DNA of 51,223 nucleotides from Sediminibacterium sp. GTDB taxonomy: Bacteria; Bacteroidota; Bacteroidia; Chitinophagales; Chitinophagaceae. The notes under the pieces were generated by a model. That model saw only the letters and a list, made by a program, of their open reading frames with translations. It did no database searches and was not told the origin of the DNA. Each line of letters starts with the position of its first letter. Positions within the stretch are counted from its first letter, which is position 1. The stretch is taken from contig JAGOAO010000012.1 of assembly GCA_017983845.1 (NCBI GenBank), forward strand, positions 1-51,223, given 5' to 3'. A program made the position numbers and the translations under genes. Positions 42,357 to 51,223 of the stretch are shown here, in pieces.

Positions 42357-43700
42357 TTATCGCAGTACCATTTGTCTATCTGCATCCAATCTTAATAAAA
42401 TAAAAACCAAGGCAGTGAATGTAAGCAAGGAGGATCCTCCATAACTAATTAGGGGTAGTGGAATACCGACTACTGGAAATAAGCCAATGGTCATGCTAAT
42501 ATTAACTGCAATATGGAAAAAGAAAATGCCTACCACACTATAAGCATAGACCCTCGAGAAAGTACTTCTTTGTCTTTCTGCAATTCTGATTAATCTAAAT
42601 AAGAAAAATAAATACAATCCTAAAAATGTAAAAGTACCTACAAAGCCAAATGCCTCTCCAATGGAGGTGAATATAAAGTCGGTATTTTGTTCAGGAACAT
42701 ACCTGCCTCTTGTTTGTGTTCCTTTCAAGAATCCTCTGCCCCAAAATCCACCAGACCCAATGGCGATCTTACTTTGTTTTACATTATAGTCATCTGGCTT
42801 TCTTGCAGCTTTGGCACCTGGTTTTTGAACAGAACGTTGATTCAAACTGCAATCGTATTCCTTACCTACCATGCTATAAATACGCGTGGTCTGATAGCAT
42901 TCAAATACATTATTAAAGATATAGGGAACTGCAAAACGAACAGTTCCTACGCAGAATATCCAAATACTAGCAACAACAATGATCGCTTGTTTATTGCGTT
43001 TAAAACTTTTACCTAAATACATCAATATCAATCCTGCAATAATGGTTAATAGGATAGCCAAAAGGGTAGGGTCTAATAATAAAGTTGCAATAACAAGTAT
43101 TGCGAAGGATAATAAAACCACAAGGATAATGGGAGGTAAACCCTCTCTGTACATCGCAAAAATAAAAGCACTATACACAATAGCTAGTCCAAGCTCATGC
43201 TGCATGATGGACAAGATGGCTGGAATGGAGATCATGGCGCCTGCTACCAAATGAGATTGAAGTTTTGTGAAATCGGTTTCAGGTCTGGAGATAAATTTTG
43301 CCAAAGCCAATGCAGTAAATATTTTGCAGAGTTCGGCAGGTTGAAGGTTAAAGCCAGCTGCAATCGGAATCCAGCTTTTTGAACCATTGATTTCTTTTCC
43401 TAGAACAAAAGTGGCAAGCATCAATAAGATGCCTCCTGCAAAAAGAATATTCGCTAAGGCAGTAAAAACTTTACTGTCCATTAATAAAATAAATACGCCA
43501 ATAAAAGAACAAAAGATCAAGAAAAAAAACTGTTTGCTATAACCGGTTTTGCCACTGATAAAACTGGTTGCCCAGTCGCTATTGGGGTTGTACTCCACCA
43601 TAAAAATACTGAGGATGCCAATACAGGCCATCAGTAAATACAGAACGATCACGGCAAGATCGGTACCTTTTGAAAAATTATTATTATAGTTAGAGGACAT
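42357..43700 (-). CDS. rodA: Rod shape-determining protein RodA
   Basis: A 447-residue SEDS glycosyltransferase with about ten transmembrane segments. The family region FVGTFTFLGLYLFFLFRLIRIAE and the C-terminal GLFPVVGIPLPLISYGGSS are clear. It polymerises glycan strands in the elongasome with PBP2, whose gene ends three bases upstream. An unusually long extracytoplasmic loop (about residues 250-320, with FECYQTTRIYSMVGKEYDC) has two cysteines. Confidence 0.94.
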   Translation of the reverse strand: MSSNYNNNFSKGTDLAVIVLYLLMACIGILSIFMVEYNPNSDWATSFISGKTGYSKQFFFLIFCSFIGVFILLMDSKVFTALANILFAGGILLMLATFVLGKEINGSKSWIPIAAGFNLQPAELCKIFTALALAKFISRPETDFTKLQSHLVAGAMISIPAILSIMQHELGLAIVYSAFIFAMYREGLPPIILVVLLSFAILVIATLLLDPTLLAILLTIIAGLILMYLGKSFKRNKQAIIVVASIWIFCVGTVRFAVPYIFNNVFECYQTTRIYSMVGKEYDCSLNQRSVQKPGAKAARKPDDYNVKQSKIAIGSGGFWGRGFLKGTQTRGRYVPEQNTDFIFTSIGEAFGFVGTFTFLGLYLFFLFRLIRIAERQRSTFSRVYAYSVVGIFFFHIAVNISMTIGLFPVVGIPLPLISYGGSSLLTFTALVFILLRLDADRQMVLR

Positions 43701-43703
43701 AGG

Positions 43704-45788
43704 TTATGGCTTAAGCCTTTTCTTTTTATCGGTATTGGGAAGCAAACTATCCTTATTGGTTTTGTCTGCATTCGGTAATGGGGTAGGTGCAGCTGGGGTT
43801 GTGTCTTTTGCTTTAGTTTTCACTACACCTTCTGCTAACATCTCCATATCCCAAACGTCCGATAATTCGTCGTTATTGTATTCGATAGGGGTTAAATAGG
43901 CGGACTTATTATGTTGCACATACCAGTTTTTAATCGCTTCTGGCATTAAATCGACCTGTGATAGGTTGTCTGCTTTGACTTTACTTTCTGTAGTTAAGGT
44001 ATCATTTAAATATTGTTCCATCAATAAACCACCAATGGGCCCAGCCCAAGTAGATCCATATCCTGCGTTTTCTACAATGACAGCAACGGCTATTTTGGGA
44101 TTGTCTTTTGGCGCAAAGCAAACAAATAAAGAGTGATTTTTCCCATGTGGATTTTGAGCTGTTCCTGTTTTTGCGCAATAGTCATGGCCTGGTACTTTAA
44201 TAAACGCAGCTGTTCCATAGACGGTTACATCATGCATGCCCTCTTTGATTACATCAAAATATTCCTTTGGAATTTTCGTCACTTTTTGTTTGGTTCTAAA
44301 TGGTGCCAACTGTTCTGCTTCTTCTTCGGTTTCATTTTCAATACTGTCAACAAAATGTGGCGTATAATAATAACCACTATTGGCGATGAATGCCATTGAA
44401 TTGGCTAATTGTAAAGGCGTCGCTGTCATTCTATCCTGACCAATACCTAATGTAAGCATATAGCAACTATTCCAATACCTTGGGTTGCCAAAGTCTTTAT
44501 TGTATTGCGCTGTATCTGGGATATTTGCTTTGTTTTCACTTGGCAAATCCACTCCCAATTTACGCCCAAACCCAAAAGCATTCATGTATTCCTTCCACTT
44601 TAAATATCCCCCTTTGGCAGATTTATATTTTGGATTGTCAATCGCCATTCTAAATACTTGTAAAAAATAAGAGTTACAAGAATAGGCCAATGCCAATTGT
44701 AAATTAGCAGCATGGCCTGCATTATGGTGTTCACATTTTCTTGGATCACCGCAAGCGCCATAAGATCCAAAACAGTTGTATCCAAAATTTGGGGTGATCA
44801 ATCCTTCGTCTAATGCAATCAAAGCGCCCAATGGCTTGAAGGTAGAACCTGGAGGGTATTGTCCTTTGATGGCACGATTGTAAATAGGCCTAGCCGTATC
44901 TAATAACAATCTTCCAATTGTCTTTCTTCTTTGACTTCCAGTCAATAGGTTAGGATTATAGCCAGGACTAGAGGCCATTGCAATGACACCACCTGTTTTA
45001 GGATTAATTGCTACAGCACTTCCAATTTTATTTTGTAATAATTTTTCGGCAAGCTGTTGCACTTGTACATCGATACTTGTATATAAATTTTTACCTGCAA
45101 TGGCTACTGTGTCAAACTCTCCTTTTTCATAGGGGCCTTGTATCTTTCCTTTATTGTCTCTTAAAAAACGCTTTACACCTCTTTGTCCCATCAATACAGT
45201 TTCGTAATTTTTTTCAAGTCCAGTCATGCCTGCATAATCCCCCATCTCGTATCCTTCTGATTCATGCTTCTTTAAAAAATTCACATCCACTTCGGCCACA
45301 TAACCTAATACATGTGCTGCGGTGTTGTAGGGGTAATTTCTGATAGAGCGTTCAGACAATGAAAAGCCAGGGAATCGGTATAAGTTTTCATTCAATTGTG
45401 CATAGAGCTCAGGTGTTAAAAAAGGTTCAAAGACGCCTGCTTTAACTCTCGTGTTTTTAATGATCGCTTCCACGATTCTTTTGCTGTATTCTGCTTTGTC
45501 TATTTGTAGAATAGCACACAATGCAGCTGTATCTACTCCCTTTGCTTCATTTGGGATGACCACTAAGTCATAACTGATTGAGTTTTCTAGTAGTGCTCTT
45601 TTTTTACGATCGTAAATAATACCACGATCTGGGTAGATGATTTTTCTATAGATCGCATTGTTGTCCGCTGCTAACTTGTATTTATTAGACACAATTTGCA
45701 AACTAATTAATTGACCTACAATCAGTATAAAAATAGTGCCAATAATAATTTGAATAATTCCGCCTCGGTTCTGATTGTAAACTGACAT
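43704..45788 (-). CDS. mrdA: Penicillin-binding protein 2
   Basis: A 694-residue class B PBP, the transpeptidase partner of RodA. An N-terminal TM (10-32) is followed by the pedestal domain and the transpeptidase with S315-TF-K318, S370-C-N372 and K540-T-G542. Between the first two motifs is a Cys/His group (C339, C346, C352, H354, H355) in the place where PBP2 of other Gram-negatives has been reported to hold zinc. The C-terminal tail (about 640-694) is low-complexity and charged. It lies between mreD and rodA with gaps of 3 bases on each side. Confidence 0.94.
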   Translation of the reverse strand: MSVYNQNRGGIIQIIIGTIFILIVGQLISLQIVSNKYKLAADNNAIYRKIIYPDRGIIYDRKKRALLENSISYDLVVIPNEAKGVDTAALCAILQIDKAEYSKRIVEAIIKNTRVKAGVFEPFLTPELYAQLNENLYRFPGFSLSERSIRNYPYNTAAHVLGYVAEVDVNFLKKHESEGYEMGDYAGMTGLEKNYETVLMGQRGVKRFLRDNKGKIQGPYEKGEFDTVAIAGKNLYTSIDVQVQQLAEKLLQNKIGSAVAINPKTGGVIAMASSPGYNPNLLTGSQRRKTIGRLLLDTARPIYNRAIKGQYPPGSTFKPLGALIALDEGLITPNFGYNCFGSYGACGDPRKCEHHNAGHAANLQLALAYSCNSYFLQVFRMAIDNPKYKSAKGGYLKWKEYMNAFGFGRKLGVDLPSENKANIPDTAQYNKDFGNPRYWNSCYMLTLGIGQDRMTATPLQLANSMAFIANSGYYYTPHFVDSIENETEEEAEQLAPFRTKQKVTKIPKEYFDVIKEGMHDVTVYGTAAFIKVPGHDYCAKTGTAQNPHGKNHSLFVCFAPKDNPKIAVAVIVENAGYGSTWAGPIGGLLMEQYLNDTLTTESKVKADNLSQVDLMPEAIKNWYVQHNKSAYLTPIEYNNDELSDVWDMEMLAEGVVKTKAKDTTPAAPTPLPNADKTNKDSLLPNTDKKKRLKP

Positions 45789-45791
45789 GTA

Positions 45792-46313
45792 TTATCTTTT
45801 TAGCTTCCTTCTGTTCAGTAAGAGTTCCACTAGTAAAATAAGGAGGATACTCATTACACTTGTAAAGAATACTTTTCCAATGAAATAGCTAAAGTTACCA
45901 AATTGCAGCCACTCCAATAACACTAAATAGAAGTGGTGTATAAATGTGAGTGAAAAAATATAAAATGCAAATGGCCCCCATCCCATGGTGCCAATGCTTG
46001 GTTCTTTATTGATTTCTTCCGATGCTTCTTGTGCTAAAAGAATATTCAAAATGGTAGGTCTTAAATAACCAATTAAGGTTGCTGCAGCAGCATGCAATCC
46101 TGGTGTATTGGTGAACATGTCAAGACAGTAACCTAATGCAAATCCTAGTAAAGTGGTGGCTAATCTGCTTGTGCCAAATGGCAACCAAAGAATAAAGATA
46201 AAATAGAGATAAGGCGTAATGAATTGATGCACTGGCGGAATCTCATTCAGAATGATGATTTGAATCAATAAGAACAGGATGAATCTTGCTGCATTTTTTA
46301 GGATATTATTCAT
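45792..46313 (-). CDS. mreD: Rod shape-determining protein MreD
   Basis: A 173-residue membrane protein with five or six hydrophobic segments, recognised by place and pattern (FILFLLIQIIILNEIPP at the start and LGYCLDMFTNTPGLHAAAATLIGYLRP in the middle). ATG 46313 gives an 8-base overlap with mreC; an upstream ATG at 46334 is possible. It bridges MreC to the RodA/PBP2 pair. Confidence 0.88.
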   Translation of the reverse strand: MNNILKNAARFILFLLIQIIILNEIPPVHQFITPYLYFIFILWLPFGTSRLATTLLGFALGYCLDMFTNTPGLHAAAATLIGYLRPTILNILLAQEASEEINKEPSIGTMGWGPFAFYIFSLTFIHHFYLVLLEWLQFGNFSYFIGKVFFTSVMSILLILLVELLLNRRKLKR

Positions 46314-47160
46314 TGTTATCCCCCTTTTGCTCAATGTCGGACTGAGCGCCCATTCTTTTATTTTCTACCAAATACACAAATTCTAAATTATAGAAATTGG
46401 TGGCAGATTTAATATTCAAGGTCAAAAAATTACTGGATGGATCTTGTACAATACTGGTCACTCTTCCTACCATTAACTGCGCAGGAAAACTAGAAGAATA
46501 GGGGCTTGTTAAAACCGTATCGCCAATTTTAGGCAAAGCACTTTTAGAAATATTTTTTAAGGACAATATCTCCGGACTTTTCCCATCCCATTCTATACTT
46601 CCTGCAATACGATCTCTTTTTAACATCGCACTCACTTTGCTATTGCGGTGCAATAAGCTCATGATTTTACTGTAGTGGTCATTCACTTCTACCACTACAC
46701 CCACAATCGATCCGTCTGGACTAATGGCTGCCATATCTTTTTTCACACCTTGCAAAGCGCCACGTTCAATGGTGATATAGTTCTTTTGTAAAGTAAAACT
46801 GTTGCCCACCACTTTGGCTGGGTAATACAAGAATTTTCTAATTTTTTCTAGACTGTCTTTTCTTAAAATCAAAGTACCAGATTTCACACTGGTGTCGTAG
46901 GGTACAAAATTTTGTGCAAGTTCGTTTCTGAGTGCAACATTTTCTGCAACTAGTTTTGCGTTGGTTGCTTTCAAATCAAAAAAGTAAGACCACTCATTGT
47001 AGTAGCTATTCACTCTTCCCGCTACTGCATTATTCCAGTTGCCAAAAAAAGTCTGGTGTGATTTGCTGTAGGAAGACAACATGACCAACGATACAATTTG
47101 AAGTATCAGAAAACTAAAAAAAGTAAAGTTCTGTCGTATAAAGCCAATGATATTCTTCAT
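46306..47160 (-). CDS. mreC: Rod shape-determining protein MreC
   Basis: A 284-residue bitopic protein: TM at about 10-30, coiled coil at about 55-85 (FDLKATNAKLVAENVALRNE) and the double beta-barrel domain (about 115-270: GNSFTLQKNYITIERGALQG, DGSIVGVVVEVNDHYSKI, GRVTSIVQDPSSNF). It activates PBP2 from the periplasmic side. It lies six bases after mreB. Confidence 0.92.
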   Translation of the reverse strand: MKNIIGFIRQNFTFFSFLILQIVSLVMLSSYSKSHQTFFGNWNNAVAGRVNSYYNEWSYFFDLKATNAKLVAENVALRNELAQNFVPYDTSVKSGTLILRKDSLEKIRKFLYYPAKVVGNSFTLQKNYITIERGALQGVKKDMAAISPDGSIVGVVVEVNDHYSKIMSLLHRNSKVSAMLKRDRIAGSIEWDGKSPEILSLKNISKSALPKIGDTVLTSPYSSSFPAQLMVGRVTSIVQDPSSNFLTLNIKSATNFYNLEFVYLVENKRMGAQSDIEQKGDNNE

Positions 47161-47166
47161 TAGGTA

Positions 47167-48192
47167 TTATCTCATAATAAATGGAAAACGTTGGTAGTTT
47201 TTCAATGCAATACCTGTTCCGCGCACCACACTCTTTAAAGGATCGTCGGCTACATGAACTGGTAATTTAATTTTTGCACTCAATCTTTTATCTAAACCTC
47301 TTAATAGAGAACCACCACCAGTAATATACAAACCTCTACGATAGATGTCTGCAGCCAATTCTGGAGGCGTTGTTTCTAAAGCTTTTAAGATGGCTTCTTC
47401 GATTTTGAAAATACTTTTATCTAATGCTTCTGCTACCTCTTGGTAAGAAACCATAATTTGTTTTGGAATACCTGTCACCAAGTCTCTACCATTCACTGGC
47501 ATATCTTCTGGTGGATTGTCTAAATCTTTTAAAGCAGCACCCACATGTATTTTAATTTGTTCTGCAGTACGCTCACCAATTAATAAACTATGGTAACGTC
47601 TTAATGCTTCCATGATATCTGCGGTAAACTCATCTCCTGCAACACGGATACTTTGATCACAAACAATTCCTGCTAATGCAATCACGGTAATACCTGTTGT
47701 ACCACCACCAATATCAATAATCATATTTCCAACTGGCTCTTCTACATCGATACCAATACCTAATGCAGCAGCCATCGGCTCATGAATCATATAAACTTCT
47801 TTTGCACCTGCTTGTTCTGCACTATCACGAACCGCTCTTTTTTCTACTTCAGTAATAGAAGAAGGAATACAAATGACCATTCTCCAACTTGGAGGAAACA
47901 AGGGCTTCTTAGGATAAATCATTTTCATCAACTCGCGAATCATTAATTCCGCAGCGTTGAAGTCTGCAATTACGCCATCTTTTAATGGACGAACCGTTTT
48001 AATACTTTCGTGTGTTTTTTCGTGCATCAACAATGCCTTCTTTCCGACACCCAAAACTTCTTTCATATTATTCCTGTTTAAGGCAATAATTGAAGGTTCA
48101 TTTACAACCACTTCATCATTGTGGATGATCAGTGTATTTGCAGTGCCCAAGTCCATCGCAATCTCTTGGGTAAAAAAGTTAAATAAGCCCAT
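47167..48192 (-). CDS. mreB: Rod shape-determining protein MreB
   Basis: A 341-residue bacterial actin. Nucleotide-site segments are DLGTANTLI (14-22), IDIGGGTTGITV (about 160-171) and TGGGSLLRG (about 290). It begins MGLFNFFTQE, a short amphipathic stretch likely to touch the membrane. It is the first gene of the elongation cluster, transcribed from its own candidate promoter. Confidence 0.96.
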   Translation of the reverse strand: MGLFNFFTQEIAMDLGTANTLIIHNDEVVVNEPSIIALNRNNMKEVLGVGKKALLMHEKTHESIKTVRPLKDGVIADFNAAELMIRELMKMIYPKKPLFPPSWRMVICIPSSITEVEKRAVRDSAEQAGAKEVYMIHEPMAAALGIGIDVEEPVGNMIIDIGGGTTGITVIALAGIVCDQSIRVAGDEFTADIMEALRRYHSLLIGERTAEQIKIHVGAALKDLDNPPEDMPVNGRDLVTGIPKQIMVSYQEVAEALDKSIFKIEEAILKALETTPPELAADIYRRGLYITGGGSLLRGLDKRLSAKIKLPVHVADDPLKSVVRGTGIALKNYQRFPFIMR

Positions 48193-48226
48193 ATTCGTTC
48201 AGTATTTTACATTCATTGGAATGATG

Positions 48227-48257
48227 CAAAATTCATCTAAAATCCTTGAACTACAAA
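48227..48257 (-). promoter_or_regulatory. Candidate promoter of the mre cluster
   Basis: On the minus strand: TTTG (48257-48254), a 19-base spacer, then GAATTTTG (48234-48227), which has one mismatch to TAnnTTTG. It lies 34 bases before the mreB ATG, after the purD stop. Confidence 0.48.
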
Positions 48258-48296
48258 GCTTTTTAAAAAAATGAACAAGATTATTTTTTGAAGGGA

Positions 48297-49583
48297 CTAG
48301 CTAGCAAATTCGTAACCGATATCTTTTCTAAAATTCATGCCTTCAAATTGGATTTTGGTCAATGCAGTTTTTGCCGTGTCGACCGCTTCTTGAATTGTGT
48401 CTCCTTGAGCAGTTATCGTTAAAACGCGGCCCCCATTTGTAACAATTGCTTCGGCCTTAAAGCCAGTGCCAGCTTGGAATAGGGTGGTTTTAGGTGTTTG
48501 AGCGGCAAGGTCCAAACCACTGATTGGGTATCCCTTTTGATAGTCTCCAGGATAACCACCACTTACTGCCATGACGGTCGCAAAAGCACCATCATTGTAT
48601 TCAATATTTACATCTTCTAAAGTGCCATTATCTGTTGCAGCTAAGATGCTGACTAGATCGGTTTGTAAGCGAGGTAGAATTACCTCTGTTTCAGGATCGC
48701 CCAAACGGCAATTGTATTCTATCACAGAAGGTTCTCCATGGCAGTTCATTAAGCCAAAAAACACAAACCCTTTGTACACCAATCCTTCTTTAGCAAGGCC
48801 TTGGATGGTAGGACGGACAATTTTTTGCTCCACTTTTTCCATAAATGCAGCATCCATAAAAGGGACCGGGCTTACACAACCCATTCCGCCTGTATTCAGG
48901 CCTGTATCTCCCTCGCCAATGCGCTTGTAATCCTTTGCATGCCCTATAATTTGGTAATTTTTGCCATCTGTTAATGCAAAAACGCTCACTTCGATTCCTG
49001 TTAAAAATTCCTCAATCACCACTCTGGCACTCGCTGAGCCAAATTGTTTATGTTGCAACATGGATTCAAAACAATCCAAAGCTTCCTGGTGTGTACTGGC
49101 AATAATAACGCCCTTTCCAGCAGCTAGGCCATCCGCTTTCAATACAATAGGTAAGCTATGCGCGGCAATATAGGTTTTACCTGCTTCGTAATTATCGATG
49201 GTAAATTCAGCATAACCAGCCGTTGGAATCTGGTGTCTTTGCATAAAATGCTTACTGAATGCCTTGCTGCCTTCTAATTGTGCTGCAGCGGCTGATGGTC
49301 CAATGACATTGATGGACTCTGTTGCAGGGTCATTCGCAAAAAAATCAAAAATACCTTTTACCAAGGGTTCTTCAGGTCCCACAATGATCATGTCTATTTG
49401 GTTCAAGATAGCCGCTTGCTTCAATCCCTCAAAATCGTCTACTGCAATGGACAAATTGGTGCCAATCGCTGCGGTGCCTGGATTCCCGGGTGCGATAAAC
49501 AATTGGTCACAGTGGTAACTTTGCGTTATTTTCCAAGCCAATGCATGTTCTCTTCCGCCAGAACCAATAAGTAAAATATTCAT
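48297..49583 (-). CDS. purD: Phosphoribosylamine-glycine ligase
   Basis: A 428-residue GARS of purine synthesis that joins phosphoribosylamine to glycine with ATP. The N-terminal loop is LLIGSGGREHALAWKI (4-19), the ATP-grasp region has LKADGLAAGKGVIIA and the metal site EYNCRLGDPETE. The length is normal and it stands alone (not fused to PurM or PurN). It lies upstream of the mre cluster with a 104-base gap and is divergent from the peptide transporter. Confidence 0.95.
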   Translation of the reverse strand: MNILLIGSGGREHALAWKITQSYHCDQLFIAPGNPGTAAIGTNLSIAVDDFEGLKQAAILNQIDMIIVGPEEPLVKGIFDFFANDPATESINVIGPSAAAAQLEGSKAFSKHFMQRHQIPTAGYAEFTIDNYEAGKTYIAAHSLPIVLKADGLAAGKGVIIASTHQEALDCFESMLQHKQFGSASARVVIEEFLTGIEVSVFALTDGKNYQIIGHAKDYKRIGEGDTGLNTGGMGCVSPVPFMDAAFMEKVEQKIVRPTIQGLAKEGLVYKGFVFFGLMNCHGEPSVIEYNCRLGDPETEVILPRLQTDLVSILAATDNGTLEDVNIEYNDGAFATVMAVSGGYPGDYQKGYPISGLDLAAQTPKTTLFQAGTGFKAEAIVTNGGRVLTITAQGDTIQEAVDTAKTALTKIQFEGMNFRKDIGYEFAS

Positions 49584-49663
49584 AATTAAGGTGATTGCAG
49601 CACGAAAGTAAAAATTATTGAAGGGATTTTATTATTTTGTACCAATTAAATAAACCTTTTATT

Positions 49664-51166
49664 ATGTCTACAACGACACAACGCCACCCAAAAGGACTCT
49701 ATGTTTTATTCGCTACAGAAATGTGGGAGCGATTCAACTACTATGGAATGCGTGCCATTTTGGTCTTGTTTTTAGTTAAAGCAATGGCTTTTAATCAGAA
49801 CGATGCTTCGCAGGTCTATGGAAGCTATACTGGCTTGATCTATCTAACGCCCTTGTTGGGAGGCTATATTGCAGATCGTTATTGGGGGAACAAACGTTCT
49901 ATTATTGCAGGTGGCTTGGTGATGGCGATTGGAGAGTTTGTCTTGTTTTTTTGTGGTCATTTTTATGACAATGCTGCATTGGCCATGCCTTTATTTTATA
50001 CAGGTTTGGGTTGTATGATTGCTGGGAATGGCTTTTTCAAGCCTAATATTTCGAGCATGGTAGGCCAGTTGTACAAAAAAGGGGATTCAAAAATTGATGC
50101 TGCTTATACCATTTTTTATATGGGGATTAATACAGGTGGTGCACTTGGACCATTGGTTTGTGGCTTTTTTGGAGATACAGGCAACAATGGTGATTTTAAA
50201 TGGGCCTTTTTTGCTGGCGGTGTTGCGATGCTTTTAAGTGTGATCACGCAAATTATTTTTCAGAAGAAATATTTAGTGGATGCAGATGGAGTAGCGATTG
50301 GTGATGCGCCAAAAGAAGCACCAACCATGTTTCAAAAAATTCCAGTGATGGTAGGATTCCTATTCTTACTTTCATTAGTAACCATCGCCTTAGTCTACAT
50401 TGATATTAAAGTAGTGAGTTATTTATTCTGGTTATTAATCGCATGTATTCTTTTAATTGCTTTTATTATTTTTTCTGATAAGTCACTTGATCTAATTCAA
50501 AAGAAAAAAGTAGCGGTGTTGTTTACCGTGTCTTTCTTTGTGATCTTTTTCTGGAGCGCATTTGAACAAGCAGGTGCATCACTTACCTTTTTCGCTTCTG
50601 AAAACACACAGCGAGATTTGGGATTTTATGTAGTCCCTGCAAGTTTCTTCCAATCTTTAAATTCCATCTTTGTAGTCACACTTGCTCCTTTGGTTGCGTG
50701 GATTTGGATTAAGCTTGGCAAAGCAAATCGTGAACCTTCTTCTCCATTTAAAATGGCGATGGGTTTGATGTTGTTGGCATTGGGTTATTTATGGATTGCA
50801 ACCGGTGTCAACGGAGTAGGGACTGGTATTAAAGTAAGCATGATTTGGTTAATTGGTATGTACATGATGCACACATTTGGTGAGCTTTGTTTATCTCCAA
50901 TTGGCCTGTCTTTATTTAATAAATTGGCGCCAGTTAAATTTGCTTCTTTGTTAATGGCAGTATGGTTTACAGCCAATGCATTTGCGAATAAGTTGGCAGG
51001 TGTTTTTAGTACATTGTATCCGGAAAATGGCAAGACAACTTCTTTTGTTGGTTATCAAATTACCAACTTACATGAATTCTTTATGTTCTTTGTATTCATG
51101 GCAGGCATCGCTTCTATAATTCTTTTCTTGTTGTCTAAAAAATTAAAGAATTTAATGGAACAATAA
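49664..51166 (+). CDS. POT/PTR2 proton-dependent oligopeptide transporter
   Basis: A 500-residue major-facilitator protein with 12-14 hydrophobic segments. The proton-coupling motif ERFNYYG (about 22-28) in TM1 and the PTR2 signature region FYMGINTGGALGPLVCGFFGD (split here as FYMGINTGG and LGPLVCG) are present. It imports di- and tripeptides. ATG 49664 (MSTTTQ) is preferred over 49637 for its hydrophilic lead. It is followed by a strong terminator. Confidence 0.92.
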   Translation: MSTTTQRHPKGLYVLFATEMWERFNYYGMRAILVLFLVKAMAFNQNDASQVYGSYTGLIYLTPLLGGYIADRYWGNKRSIIAGGLVMAIGEFVLFFCGHFYDNAALAMPLFYTGLGCMIAGNGFFKPNISSMVGQLYKKGDSKIDAAYTIFYMGINTGGALGPLVCGFFGDTGNNGDFKWAFFAGGVAMLLSVITQIIFQKKYLVDADGVAIGDAPKEAPTMFQKIPVMVGFLFLLSLVTIALVYIDIKVVSYLFWLLIACILLIAFIIFSDKSLDLIQKKKVAVLFTVSFFVIFFWSAFEQAGASLTFFASENTQRDLGFYVVPASFFQSLNSIFVVTLAPLVAWIWIKLGKANREPSSPFKMAMGLMLLALGYLWIATGVNGVGTGIKVSMIWLIGMYMMHTFGELCLSPIGLSLFNKLAPVKFASLLMAVWFTANAFANKLAGVFSTLYPENGKTTSFVGYQITNLHEFFMFFVFMAGIASIILFLLSKKLKNLMEQ

Positions 51167-51186
51167 TTGATTCAACCTATTGAAAT

Positions 51187-51219
51187 AAAAAATGCCTCGA
51201 TGATGTCGAGGCATTTTTT
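51187..51219 (+). terminator. Terminator after the peptide transporter
   Basis: AAAAAATGCCTCGA (51187-51200) and TCGAGGCATTTTTT (51206-51219) form a 14-bp stem with a 5-base loop and a T run, 20 bases after the stop. Confidence 0.88.
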
Positions 51220-51223
51220 TATG

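Noticed and set aside
49632..49639. TTATTTTG before the peptide transporter as a promoter
   Set aside because: It has a mismatch at the second base of the -7 box and no TTG at a proper distance, so it was not listed.
1..51223. Search for a defence system, CRISPR array, mobile element, tRNA or classical riboswitch
   Set aside because: No repeat array, transposase, integrase, nuclease-helicase pair or recognisable RNA gene was seen; the genes are mostly housekeeping.

Overview
The window is a gene-dense, low-GC chromosomal segment of a Bacteroidota bacterium, most likely a member of the Chitinophagaceae or a close relative. The signs are a PorZ protein with a C-terminal type IX secretion sorting domain, a DUF5606 protein, the N-acyl-ornithine type of ArgF, an IspG with the large central insertion, repeated -7 boxes of the Bacteroidota form TAnnTTTG, short leaders and no clear Shine-Dalgarno sites. 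I see no tRNA, rRNA, CRISPR array, insertion sequence or phage gene.

Layout: an AT-rich secreted protein of unknown function and a YHS-domain lipoprotein converge on one terminator (1-1032). A 380-base gap (1033-1412) holds a candidate leader peptide and hairpin. It precedes a compact arginine operon (1413-9631): GNAT acyltransferase, argG, argC, argD, argF', argB, argE', argH. Then come an FKBP-type isomerase, a lipoprotein that looks like a class D beta-lactamase stripped of its catalytic motifs, ispG and a lipid A-type acyltransferase (9681-14201). An ArsR-type regulator with a rhodanese protein, tsaB, ridA and an aldose epimerase follow (14231-17466).

The middle contains a small secreted protein, porZ, a large GH3/serine hydrolase fusion, a DUF5606 protein, and a + strand run of a KdnA-like aminotransferase, rpoN, a membrane protein and an RND/MMPL-type exporter (17529-29528). 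Next are a TlpA-like lipoprotein, gatB, a double-PDZ protein and alaS on the minus strand. An M23 envelope peptidase follows with two small membrane proteins, then a SnoaL-like secreted protein, an AlkA-type glycosylase and a divergent PEP carboxylase (29529-41507).

The right end is a minus-strand cell-elongation cluster, mreB-mreC-mreD-mrdA-rodA, followed by a metallo-beta-lactamase-fold hydrolase. Then come purD and a + strand proton-dependent peptide transporter closed by a terminator.

The most interesting region is the arginine operon. It is preceded by a 35-codon open frame whose last ten codons include three arginine codons (AGG, CGA, CGC), and whose stop codon lies inside the 5' arm of an 8-bp hairpin. 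Its carbamoyltransferase carries Val at the position that separates N-acetyl- from N-succinyl-ornithine enzymes, so the pathway may run on succinylated intermediates. Its first gene is a short GNAT protein with a four-cysteine cluster that may supply the missing N-acylglutamate synthase.
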